Part shown: one piece after another, positions 1 to 6,682 of the stretch
Numbering within the stretch: position 1 is the stretch's first letter
Layout: the number at the start of each line of letters is the position of its first letter
NCBI GenBank assembly: GCA_013298745.1
Contig: JAAFIT010000082.1
Coordinates: 1 to 8,506, forward strand
DNA length: 8,506 nt
Direction of reading: 5' to 3'
Source of the DNA: Sphingomonadales bacterium
Lineage (GTDB): Bacteria > Pseudomonadota > Alphaproteobacteria > Sphingomonadales > Sphingomonadaceae
Notes under the pieces: model-generated
Told to the model about the DNA's origin: nothing
Database searches by the model: none
Seen by the model: only the letters and a program-made list of their open reading frames with translations
Translations under genes and position numbers: made by a program

Positions 1-366
1 GGCTGTCGGCGCAGCGGCAACCGGGGCTTCGGTGTCTTCCCAGATCGCGTCGTTGACACCCCACAGATCGGCAACGGCGAGGCGGGTTCGTTCGCGTGTC
101 GCGGCATCGGCGGTGCCCGACAGGCGCGCCACCCGCCAGGTCCAGCCATTGGGTGACCGCCATTGGGCGCGGCCGTCGGTGATGCCATTCGCCAGCATCA
201 CTTCGGCGGCGCGAACGCCAAGGTCTGATAGCAAGGGCGCCCGCACCACCTGCCACGCCATGGCGGCGATCAGGCTGGTGCCGGCAATGCCGGTGACCAG
301 CTTTAGCGCCAGTTCATTCTGACTGACCGGCGGAACGCGCTGGGGTTCGGGTACCGCCGATACCAT
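1..366 (-). CDS. Probable BON/OmpA-type envelope protein, N-terminal part (partial)
   Basis: This frame opens with ATG at 366-364 and reads 122 codons without a stop to the left edge, so the C-terminus is missing. Residues 20-41 form one hydrophobic segment (LVTGIAGTSLIAAMAW), preceded by a short proline-rich N-terminus, which suggests an uncleaved inner-membrane anchor. After it, a stretch ending LSGTADAATRERTRLAVADL followed by WGVNDAIWED resembles the end of a BON domain (a small fold of envelope proteins: glycine after a strand, then a helix, then GV and a strand). An alanine/proline-rich linker follows. In the known BON/OmpA architecture an OmpA-like peptidoglycan-binding domain would follow, but it lies outside the window. 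The start lies one base after the stop of the upstream helix-hairpin-helix gene, so the two are almost certainly cotranscribed and translationally coupled; the Shine-Dalgarno sequence is weak. The gene is well supported, the family assignment only moderately. Confidence 0.6.
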   Translation of the reverse strand, partial: MVSAVPEPQRVPPVSQNELALKLVTGIAGTSLIAAMAWQVVRAPLLSDLGVRAAEVMLANGITDGRAQWRSPNGWTWRVARLSGTADAATRERTRLAVADLWGVNDAIWEDTEAPVAAAPTA

Positions 367-367
367 G

Positions 368-934
368 TCAGGCCAAACCCAGCTTGCCGAACAGCGTCTC
401 ATATTCGGTGTAGCGGCCGCTGGTCAGCAGCACGGCCTGTTCGACCAGCCGATCACCGGCGATGCGCCCGGCGAAATCGCCCATCTGGGCGTCCATCACC
501 GCCACATCGGCGCCGCTCCAGCCGGCGATCTGATCGATGCGGGTGATGCCTGCTGCTGCCAGCTTGTCGGCGAATTTGGTGCCGACGCCCTTCAGATGGC
601 GCAGATTGAGCGGATCGATACGGCGATCATCCTCGGGGGTAGCGGCGGCATCGCCGGTCAGCGCCGCCTTTTGCGCCCGGGCAAAGTCACGGCGCAACTT
701 GTCGACTTCATCGGCCAATGGGCGGATCTGCGCATCGCGGGCCTTGACCTCGAGTGCCAGCCGCTCACGGTCGGCCAGCGCTGCGTCGCGTTCGCGGCTC
801 AGGCCATCGTTGCGTTCCTGCAGCACCGCGGCCTTGCGCTTCAGCGGCGCGCGGACGCCCAGGCCGATCAGCAGGCCGAGCAGCAGCGCCACAATGGCAA
901 CGGCGAGCATCTGGGGGTCGATGGTATAGGTCAT
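368..934 (-). CDS. Membrane-anchored coiled-coil protein with helix-hairpin-helix domain
   Basis: A 188-residue protein starting MTYTIDPQML. The frame is open further upstream, but this ATG has a good ribosome binding site (GGAGA, six bases before it) and puts a transmembrane helix (about residues 8-27, MLAVAIVALLLGLLIGLGV) right after a short N-terminus. Residues 32-90 are charged and heptad-like (KAAVLQERNDGLSRERDAAL) and are probably a coiled coil. After an acidic/alanine linker, residues 110-160 (LRHLKGVGTKFADKLAAAGI and what follows) match the helix-hairpin-helix / DUF4332-like fold, with the GVG hairpin. In soluble proteins this fold binds DNA or protein non-specifically; in this membrane-anchored context its ligand is unknown. 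It is followed one base later by the BON-like envelope gene, so a role in the cell envelope is possible. There is no catalytic motif. The domain assignment is fairly sure; the function is not known. Confidence 0.8.
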   Translation of the reverse strand: MTYTIDPQMLAVAIVALLLGLLIGLGVRAPLKRKAAVLQERNDGLSRERDAALADRERLALEVKARDAQIRPLADEVDKLRRDFARAQKAALTGDAAATPEDDRRIDPLNLRHLKGVGTKFADKLAAAGITRIDQIAGWSGADVAVMDAQMGDFAGRIAGDRLVEQAVLLTSGRYTEYETLFGKLGLA

Positions 935-940
935 GGCAAA

Positions 941-945
941 TCTCC
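941..945 (-). promoter_or_regulatory. Ribosome binding site fixing the start at 934
   Basis: GGAGA on the minus strand with a six-base spacer to the ATG at 934. No equally good site precedes the alternative in-frame ATG at 1000, and the longer form would place an atypical 22-residue polar extension before the membrane helix. Confidence 0.6.
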
Positions 946-1005
946 AGCGGTTGTTCTCTGCCCCGTTCGGCACGCCGGATGCAAGCGGTGGAATCGCCAA
1001 AGAGA

Positions 1006-1139
1006 GAGTCTATGTCAGCTTCGCTGAAGCGGTGCCGGCCCGCGCCCCCGCCCAACCACCCAGGTCACTGTACCCTATGGGTGGTTGGGCGGGGGCGCGG
1101 GCTGGCACCGCACTGTTTCAGTATTGCTGAAACAGATTC
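1006..1139. repeat. 134-nt inverted-repeat element between divergent genes
   Basis: The core is a 34-bp stem: 1029-1062 pairs with 1078-1111, interrupted only by one G:U wobble (1037 with 1103), around a 15-nt loop (1063-1077). Outside the core the symmetry continues less perfectly: GAGTCTATGTCAGC at 1006-1019 matches GAATCTGTTTCAGC (minus strand of 1126-1139) at 11 of 14 positions. It sits between the start codons of divergent genes, so it cannot be a conventional transcription terminator for either. A MITE-like insertion or a large palindromic regulatory element are the main readings. No target-site duplication is obvious. Confidence 0.75.
1113..1135. promoter_or_regulatory. Operator-like palindrome upstream of the MFS operon
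   Basis: CTGTTTCAG, five bases (TATTG), then CTGAAACAG: a perfect 9-bp inverted repeat, 43 nt before the exporter start. Its size and position suit a dimeric repressor such as a TetR- or MarR-family protein, which often control DHA2 exporters. No regulator gene lies in the window, so the binding protein is unknown. It could equally be just the end of the surrounding inverted-repeat element. Confidence 0.4.
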
Positions 1140-1178
1140 TATCGACCCGGCCTGCCACAGGCGCTATGCGGCGAGCCA

Positions 1179-2864
1179 ATGATGACCGGCGCGCCTTCGC
1201 AACCGCATGTCTATTCGACGCAGGAACGGCGGGTGGCGCTGGGTGCCGTGCTCATCGTCTTGTTCCTTTCGGCGCTTGACCAGACGATTGTGGCAACGGC
1301 GATGCCGCGCATCGTCAAGGAACTGGCCGGGCTTGATCGCATCGCCTGGGTCGGCACCGCCTATCTGCTGACCTCGACCGTCACCGTGCCGATCTATGGC
1401 AAGCTCGGCGATATCTATGGCCGCCGACCGGTGCTGGTGTTCGGCGTGCTGATGTTCCTTTTGGGCTCGATGCTGTGCGGGCTGGCGGGTGAATTCGGCG
1501 GCCTGCCGCTCGTCGGCGATGGCATGAATCAGTTGATCGCCTTTCGCGCCGTGCAGGGGCTTGGCGCCGGCGCGTTGACCACCGGTGCCTTTGCGGTGGT
1601 TGCCGATATCGCGCCGCCGGCGGAGCGCGGCAAATATACCGGCTATTTCGGCGCGATGTTCGGCTTTGCCGGGCTGCTCGGCCCGGTGCTCGGTGGCTTC
1701 CTCACCGATCATGCCACCACCAGCATCATGGGCCATGTCGTCAGTGGCTGGCGCTTCATCTTCTATGTCAATCTGCCGCTCGGGCTGCTGGCGCTGTTCA
1801 TCCTGCTCACCCGGCTGCCGGCCGGCCAGCGCGGTGCCGATGCGCGGATCGATTGGGTCGGCAGCGGGCTGATCGTCGCCGCTGCGGTGCCATTGCTGCT
1901 GGCGCTGAGCTGGGGCGGGCAAGGTGCCGAGATCGGCGGCGGCTCGGCCTGGGCCAGCCCGCGCGTGCTTGGTGGCCTCGGCCTGTCGGTGGTGGCGTTT
2001 ATTGGCTTTCTTTACGTCTCGCGCGGCAAAAGCTGGGCGGTGGTGCCGCTCGATCTGTTCGACGATGCCGTGGTGGCGCGTGCCAATATCGCGCTGTTCC
2101 TCGTCAATCTCGGCTATATCGGCGTGCCGATGTTCCTGCCGCTGTATCTGCAACTGGTGCGTGGGCTTTCGGCCAGCCAGAGCGGCGGGGCGATGCTGCC
2201 CTTGCTGTTCGGGATCCTGACCGGATCGATGCTGGCCGGGCGCAAGGCGCGCAAATCGAAACTCTACAAGCCGGTGCTCGTCATCGGCGGCATCGTGGCG
2301 CTGGTGGCGATCGCCGGGTTGACGCAATTGTCGCCCGATACGCCGCGCTGGCTGCTCGCCATCAACCTGTTCGGCTTCGGGCTTGGGCTGGGCCCGGCGC
2401 AGGGGATGTTCACCCTTGCCATCCAGAGCGCGGTTAACCACGATCGGGTCGGCGTTGCCACGGCATCGGCGCAATTCTGTCGCCAGATGGGGGCAACGAT
2501 CGGCGTGGCGATGTTCGGCGCGCTGCTCACCCATCACCTGACGGGTGCGCTTGAAACCCGCGTGCCGGAACTGGTTGTCGCCGGCCAACCGGTACCGTTG
2601 TCAACTGCCCAGACGCTGGCGATGGATGATGGCGCGTTGCGCGACGCGCTGGCGGTGCAGGGCGTTGCCGATCCGGCGGTCACCGCCAAGGTCGCGTCCG
2701 GGTTGAAGACGAGCTTTGCCGATTCGATCGAGGCGCTGTTTCCGGTCAGCCTGTTGCTGATGCTCGCGGCGTTCGGCTTCACCCTTGCCATTCCGGCGCG
2801 CGAATTGCGCGGGCACCCGGTGGCGCCGCCCAAGGCCGGAGATGGCGCCACGGCGCCGGCATGA
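1179..2864 (+). CDS. DHA2-family MFS exporter (14 transmembrane helices)
   Basis: A 561-residue drug:H+ antiporter-type transporter of the EmrB/QacA (DHA2) class in the inner membrane. The signatures are all present: LDQTIVATAMPRI in helix 1 (residues 33-45), motif A GKLGDIYGRRP (74-84), RAVQGLGAGA (123-132, motif B region), motif C FAGLLGPVLGG (163-173), and the DHA2 hallmark WRFIFYVNLPLG (191-202). Length and the spread of hydrophobic segments fit 14 helices; the last helix ends near residue 540, before a Pro/Ala-rich cytoplasmic tail. The start is a double ATG (1179 or 1182) with only a weak ribosome binding site (GGCGAG). It is the first gene of a coupled operon; its stop shares ATGA with the next gene. 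The family normally exports drugs, bile salts or small metabolites; the substrate here is not readable. A membrane-fusion (EmrA-like) partner is not present in the window, which argues for export only across the inner membrane. Confidence 0.94.
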   Translation: MMTGAPSQPHVYSTQERRVALGAVLIVLFLSALDQTIVATAMPRIVKELAGLDRIAWVGTAYLLTSTVTVPIYGKLGDIYGRRPVLVFGVLMFLLGSMLCGLAGEFGGLPLVGDGMNQLIAFRAVQGLGAGALTTGAFAVVADIAPPAERGKYTGYFGAMFGFAGLLGPVLGGFLTDHATTSIMGHVVSGWRFIFYVNLPLGLLALFILLTRLPAGQRGADARIDWVGSGLIVAAAVPLLLALSWGGQGAEIGGGSAWASPRVLGGLGLSVVAFIGFLYVSRGKSWAVVPLDLFDDAVVARANIALFLVNLGYIGVPMFLPLYLQLVRGLSASQSGGAMLPLLFGILTGSMLAGRKARKSKLYKPVLVIGGIVALVAIAGLTQLSPDTPRWLLAINLFGFGLGLGPAQGMFTLAIQSAVNHDRVGVATASAQFCRQMGATIGVAMFGALLTHHLTGALETRVPELVVAGQPVPLSTAQTLAMDDGALRDALAVQGVADPAVTAKVASGLKTSFADSIEALFPVSLLLMLAAFGFTLAIPARELRGHPVAPPKAGDGATAPA

Positions 2865-3850
2865 TCGATCCGCTCAGCCGGCGTCGCAGCCTGCCGCCGG
2901 GCGGCACGGTGGCGATGCAGACAATGGCCGATGGCTGGCAATTGCGCAGCCTGTTCTGGCCGCAGACCAAGCCCGATACCGGATCGATCCTGTTCCTCAC
3001 CGGCCGTGCCGACTTCGCCGAAAAATATGCCGAGACGTTCCATGATCTCGTCGATGCCGGCTGGGGCGTCGCGACCTTTGATTGGCGCGGGCAGGGGATG
3101 TCGGGCCGGGTCGGCATAGATGCGATGGCAGGGGACGTGCCGGACGGTGGCTTCGATGTCTGGCTCGCCGATCTCGATGCCATGGTGTCGTGGTTCCACC
3201 GCGTGCTGCCGCCGCCCTGGTTTGCCATTGGCCATTCGATGGGCGGCCATATGCTGCAACGCCATCTTGCCGGCGAAAACGCCGAATTTGCCCGCGCCAT
3301 TCTGCTGGCACCGATGATCGGGCTGTCGGCCAAGCCCCTGGGGCCGCCACTGGCGCGGGTTGTGGCGCGGCTGATGCTGTGGCTGGGGCGTGGTGACGGC
3401 TATCTGTTCGGCGGCGGTCCCTATCGACCGCAAGCCAGCGGCTCGGTGCGGCAATTGCTGTTGACGACCGACCCCGAACGCTATGCCGATGAAGGCTGGT
3501 GGATCGCGCAGAACCCGGCGCTGGCGCTCGGCAACGTCACCTGGGCCTGGCTCGCGGCGGCTTTTGCTTCGTTGGACGCGCTGTTGAAGCCGCCGCGGAC
3601 CTTGCGCGGCACCGGCGAGGGCGCGCGATCGGTGCCGGCCTTGCAGCGCATCACCACGCCACTGCTGGTGCTGATGCCCGATCCCGATGGGCTGGTGGAC
3701 AATGATGTGACCCGCCATGCCGTAGCGACGATGGCGACGGCGCGGCTGGAGGCGCAACCCGGTACCGGCCATGAATTGCTGCGCGAAGCCAGCGACATCC
3801 GGGCGCGGGTGCTGGCGCGGTGCCTCGATTTCCTGCAAAAGGGCGCATGA
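2861..3850 (+). CDS. Alpha/beta hydrolase, lysophospholipase (PldB) type
   Basis: A 329-residue serine hydrolase of the PldB / monoacylglycerol-lipase group. The strand before the oxyanion region (SILFLTGRADFAEKYAETF, residues 42-60) and TFDWRGQGMSGR (72-83) are typical of this group. The nucleophile elbow is GHSMGG with Ser126; the probable acid is Asp276 in MPDPDGLVD and the base His304 in GTGHELL, so the catalytic triad looks complete. There is no signal peptide or membrane helix, so it should be cytoplasmic. Family members hydrolyse lysophospholipids, monoglycerides or other esters; the actual ester is unknown. It starts inside the stop of the exporter gene (ATGA) and its own stop shares ATGA with the oxidoreductase, so all three are likely made together. 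A palindromic GGCGCC-A-CGGCGCC stretch lies just before the start and there is no strong ribosome binding site, which supports dependence on coupling. Confidence 0.9.
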   Translation: MIDPLSRRRSLPPGGTVAMQTMADGWQLRSLFWPQTKPDTGSILFLTGRADFAEKYAETFHDLVDAGWGVATFDWRGQGMSGRVGIDAMAGDVPDGGFDVWLADLDAMVSWFHRVLPPPWFAIGHSMGGHMLQRHLAGENAEFARAILLAPMIGLSAKPLGPPLARVVARLMLWLGRGDGYLFGGGPYRPQASGSVRQLLLTTDPERYADEGWWIAQNPALALGNVTWAWLAAAFASLDALLKPPRTLRGTGEGARSVPALQRITTPLLVLMPDPDGLVDNDVTRHAVATMATARLEAQPGTGHELLREASDIRARVLARCLDFLQKGA

Positions 3851-4956
3851 TCTACGATGTTGCCATAGTTGGCGCCGGCATCGCTGGCGCCAGTCTCGCC
3901 TGGGCCCTCGGCCGCCAATCGCAGGGCCGGTTGCGGGTCGCACTGATCGAGATGGAATCGTCCCCCGGTTATCACACCACGGGTCGCTCGGCGGCGTTCT
4001 GGGTGGAAAGCTATGGCGGCCCGGGCATCGTGCCATTGAGCCGCGCCTCGCGCGATTTTTTCATGACGCCACCTGAAGGCTTCACGCCGGGGCCGTTGCT
4101 GGCACTGCGCGGCGGCCTCAACATCGCGCCGCCCGATGACGACGGCGATCTCGAGGCGCTGGCGGCCGAATTCGATACCGGCAACACCGCCTATCAGTGC
4201 CTCGATGCGGCGGCGCTCGAAGCCTATCCGATCCTCAAGCCCGAATGGCGCACCCGCGCTCTGTTCGAAGCCGACAGCTACGACATCGATGTCGCGGCGC
4301 TGCATCAGGGCTATTTGCGCGGGTTTGACGGCTGGAAGCCGACGCTGATCGCCGATGCCGAAGTGTCGGCGCTCGCGCGTGCCGATGGTGTATGGACACT
4401 GACGACGCGCGCCGGCCCGGTTCAGGCCACCACTGTTGTCAACGCGGCCGGCGCCTGGGCCGATGGCCTCGCCACGCTTGCCGGGGCACAACCGCGCGGG
4501 CTGCAACCGCTGCGCCGCACCATGGCGGTGCTCGCCATCGATCCGCCGCCGCCGGCCGATCTGCCGGTGGTGTTCGACGCCAAAGGGCGGTTCTACTTCA
4601 GGCCCGATGGCGGCCGGCTGTGGCTGAGCCCGCATGACGAGACGCCCGATGTCGCGCATGATGTGCGGCCCGATGAACTCGATCTCGCCATCGTCATCGA
4701 CCAGTTCGAGCAGGCGAGTACGGCGCGGGTCAAGCGGCTCGAATCGAGCTGGGCCGGCCTGCGCACCTTCGCGCCGGACCGCTTGCCGGTATTCGGCTGG
4801 GACGGCGCCGTCGAAGGCTTTTTCTGGTGCGCCGGCCAGGGCGGCTTCGGCATCCAGACGGCGCCCGCGGCAAGCGAGATGTGTGCGGCACTGTTGCTCG
4901 GTCAGACGCCCGACGTGGACTCGACCGCCTATCTTGCCACCCGCTTCGGCGCTTGA
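3847..4956 (+). CDS. FAD-dependent oxidoreductase, D-arginine dehydrogenase-like (DAO family)
   Basis: A 369-residue flavoprotein of the D-amino-acid oxidase/DadA superfamily. The N-terminal Rossmann motif is VGAGIAG (8-14) with the acidic residue ending strand 2 in LIEMES; GYHTTGRSAA (41-50) is the FAD-contacting loop; VVNAAGAWAD (197-206) and the C-terminal AGQGGFGIQT (329-338) complete the FAD fold. The best match I recall is Pseudomonas D-arginine dehydrogenase (DauA), colinear over the whole length. By that alignment the carboxylate-binding residues are kept (Arg223, Tyr250, Arg306, Gly333), and Tyr56 is kept, but His48 of DauA is Phe51 here and Glu87 of DauA is Gly90. The reaction is expected to be oxidative deamination of a D-amino acid or related amine, passing electrons to the respiratory chain rather than O2, but the substrate probably differs from D-arginine. 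The start at 3847 is chosen for its ATGA overlap with the hydrolase and AAGGG just upstream; an ATG at 3820 would add nine non-homologous residues. There is no signal peptide. Confidence 0.9.
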   Translation: MIYDVAIVGAGIAGASLAWALGRQSQGRLRVALIEMESSPGYHTTGRSAAFWVESYGGPGIVPLSRASRDFFMTPPEGFTPGPLLALRGGLNIAPPDDDGDLEALAAEFDTGNTAYQCLDAAALEAYPILKPEWRTRALFEADSYDIDVAALHQGYLRGFDGWKPTLIADAEVSALARADGVWTLTTRAGPVQATTVVNAAGAWADGLATLAGAQPRGLQPLRRTMAVLAIDPPPPADLPVVFDAKGRFYFRPDGGRLWLSPHDETPDVAHDVRPDELDLAIVIDQFEQASTARVKRLESSWAGLRTFAPDRLPVFGWDGAVEGFFWCAGQGGFGIQTAPAASEMCAALLLGQTPDVDSTAYLATRFGA

Positions 4957-5006
4957 TGGGACGCGGCTGCTGCGTTAACGGTGTCCACATTCGAACGGGG
5001 GTTCTG

Positions 5007-5564
5007 ATGCGGGCATTGTTCACGGCAGCGCTTCTGGCAGTTGCAGCAATCGCGGCGACACCGGCGCAGGCGATCATCGATTTCAGTGGGGATTTGATCG
5101 CCGTTACCGATCTCGGCGGTGGCAACTACAGCTTCAGCCAAAGCGGTTTCAGTGGCGGCGGCATTGTCACTGGCAGTTTCAGCGGCTTCGACGATGATGG
5201 CGACTTGCAACTGGCGTCGTTCACCAACGAGATAACCGCCTTTTCGATGAGCCTTTCGGGCAATGCTTTTGTTGCCGACTTCACGCTCGGCTTTGCTGAT
5301 CTCTATGGGCTGGTTTATGATCTCGACGGCGGCCCGCTCGGGGATTTTCTCAGTCCCGGACTGACCGATTTCGAGGGCATCAGTGCCGATAATGGCATTG
5401 CCTTTTATGATGCTGGCCCCGGCCCTTTCGAGTTCTGTGACGAGGGCTATGATTGCGCGTTTGTCGCCAATTTTGTCCCCGAGCCCGCCAGTTGGGCGAT
5501 GATGATCACCGGATTCGGCATGACCGGGGCGATGATGCGTCGCCGCCGCTATCGGGCAGTGTAA
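5007..5564 (+). CDS. Secreted PEPxxWA-CTERM sorting-domain protein
   Basis: A 185-residue exported protein. Residues 1-22 ([22 protein letters not shown]) read as a Sec signal peptide cleaved after AQA. The mature part is glycine-, serine-, phenylalanine- and aspartate-rich with alternating short strands ([14 protein letters not shown]), and carries one cysteine pair (Cys near residues 149 and 155, CDEGYDC) that may form a disulfide. The C-terminus has the sorting signal: PEPASWAMM (motif, about 160-168), a hydrophobic glycine/methionine stretch, then RRRR. In known systems an exosortase processes this tail and the protein is surface-anchored or released; no exosortase is in the window. The central domain is not recognised. 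The start at 5007 follows a GGGGG purine run and gives a complete signal peptide, whereas the frame open upstream to 4827 only shadows the oxidoreductase. The 50-nt gap after the oxidoreductase shows no terminator, so read-through or a private promoter are both possible. Confidence 0.9.
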   Translation: MRALFTAALLAVAAIAATPAQAIIDFSGDLIAVTDLGGGNYSFSQSGFSGGGIVTGSFSGFDDDGDLQLASFTNEITAFSMSLSGNAFVADFTLGFADLYGLVYDLDGGPLGDFLSPGLTDFEGISADNGIAFYDAGPGPFEFCDEGYDCAFVANFVPEPASWAMMITGFGMTGAMMRRRRYRAV

Positions 5565-6682
5565 CGCGACAGAAAGCCATCGGCAAAGGCATTCAGGCGC
5601 TGCGCGGCAATCGCTGCGCGCAGCCCGGCCATCAGCGCCTGGTAAAAGCCGATATTGTGCTCGGTCATCAGCATGGCGCCGAGCATTTCGCCCGATTTGA
5701 CGAGGTGGTGGAGATAGGCGCGGCTTACCGCTGCCGGGCCGTGGCACACCGGACAGGGGCAATCCTTGTCGAGCGGGGCAAGATCCTCGGCGTGTTTGGC
5801 GTTGCGGATATTGACCGGGCCATCATGGGTAAAGGCTTGGCCATTGCGGCCCGACCGCGTCGGCAGCACGCAATCGAACATGTCGACCCCGCGCAGCACC
5901 GCGCCGACAATGTCATCGGGCTTGCCGACACCCATCAGATAACGCGGCGCATCTGCCGGTAGCTGGTCACAGGCATAATCGAGCACGCCGAACATCGCCG
6001 GCTGGCCTTCGCCCACCGCCAGCCCGCCGATGGCATAGCCATCAAAGCCGATCGCGCGCAGCGCCGACGCCGATTCGGCGCGCAGCCGTTCGTCGAGCCC
6101 GCCCTGCTGGATACCGAACAGCGCCGCGACATTGGCGTGCTCGGGGGCGCTGTCGAACGCCGCGCGCGATCGCGCTGCCCAGCGCATCGAACGCGCCATC
6201 GCCGCCTCTACCACCTCGCGCGCCGCCGGCAGCGCGACTAGCTCGTCAAAAGCCATGACGATGTCGCTGCCGAGCAGGCGCTGAATCTCGATCGAGCGCT
6301 CGGGGCTCATCATGTGGCGGGTGCCGTCGAGATGGCTGGCAAAGGCGACGCCATCCTCGGAACGTTTGGTCAGCGCCGACAGGCTCATCACCTGATAGCC
6401 GCCGCTGTCGGTCAGGATCGGCCGGTCCCAGCCCATGAAGGCATGGAGGCCGCCGAGGCGATGGATGCGCTCGGCAGAAGGCCGCAGCATCAGATGATAG
6501 GTGTTACCGAGGATGATGTCGGCGCCGGCGGCACGCACTTCGGCCGGGCGCAGGCCCTTCACCGTGGCGGCGGTGCCGACCGGCATGAAGGCAGGGGTGC
6601 GGATGGTGCCGCGCTGCATGGTGATGCTGCCGGTGCGCGCCGCGCCATCGGTGGCTGAGACGCTGAATTGAAAACGCGTCAT
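5549..6682 (-). CDS. tgt: Queuine tRNA-ribosyltransferase (tRNA-guanine transglycosylase)
   Basis: A 377-residue complete bacterial Tgt. It exchanges guanine-34 in the anticodon of tRNAs Asp, Asn, His and Tyr for the queuosine precursor preQ1 in the cytoplasm. The catalytic landmarks are all visible: Asp92 in [10 protein letters not shown] (substrate recognition and acid/base), the base-binding ALFGIQQGG (187-195) and [11 protein letters not shown] (215-225), and the nucleophile Asp270 in MFDCVLPTR followed by SGRNGQAFT. The structural zinc site is Cys308, Cys310, Cys313 and His342 (in EHN), in the standard spacing with three extra residues in the loop compared with the E. coli enzyme as I recall it. 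The start shares ATGA with the stop of the acetyltransferase gene, so the two are cotranscribed. Its 3' end overlaps the PEP-CTERM gene tail to tail by 16 nt. No other queuosine gene is in the window. Confidence 0.97.
   Translation of the reverse strand: MTRFQFSVSATDGAARTGSITMQRGTIRTPAFMPVGTAATVKGLRPAEVRAAGADIILGNTYHLMLRPSAERIHRLGGLHAFMGWDRPILTDSGGYQVMSLSALTKRSEDGVAFASHLDGTRHMMSPERSIEIQRLLGSDIVMAFDELVALPAAREVVEAAMARSMRWAARSRAAFDSAPEHANVAALFGIQQGGLDERLRAESASALRAIGFDGYAIGGLAVGEGQPAMFGVLDYACDQLPADAPRYLMGVGKPDDIVGAVLRGVDMFDCVLPTRSGRNGQAFTHDGPVNIRNAKHAEDLAPLDKDCPCPVCHGPAAVSRAYLHHLVKSGEMLGAMLMTEHNIGFYQALMAGLRAAIAAQRLNAFADGFLSRYTAR

Noticed and set aside
365..1027. 220-codon open frame on the plus strand
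   Set aside because: Antisense to the helix-hairpin-helix protein, whose TM helix, coiled coil, HhH motif and ribosome binding site are all coherent on the minus strand.
1029..1111. Large GC-rich hairpin as an intrinsic terminator
   Set aside because: Both neighbouring genes start beside it and run away from it, and no U-tract follows the stem on either strand.
1164..2588. 474-codon open frame on the minus strand across the exporter gene
   Set aside because: Its product is rich in His, Gln and Arg without domains or hydrophobic structure. It is antisense to a textbook DHA2 transporter; long antisense frames are expected from strong G/C third-position bias.
2534..4036. 500-codon open frame on the minus strand across exporter, hydrolase and oxidoreductase
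   Set aside because: It runs antisense through three genes with clear catalytic motifs and has low-complexity Pro/Arg/Gln composition, so it is a compositional shadow.
3481..4659. 392-codon open frame on the minus strand
   Set aside because: Antisense to the hydrolase and oxidoreductase, with no recognisable fold; same G/C-bias shadow.
4929..5762. 277-codon minus-strand frame over the PEP-CTERM gene
   Set aside because: The plus strand has a signal peptide and a PEPxxWA tail in one frame; the minus frame has neither and also overlaps tgt in another frame.
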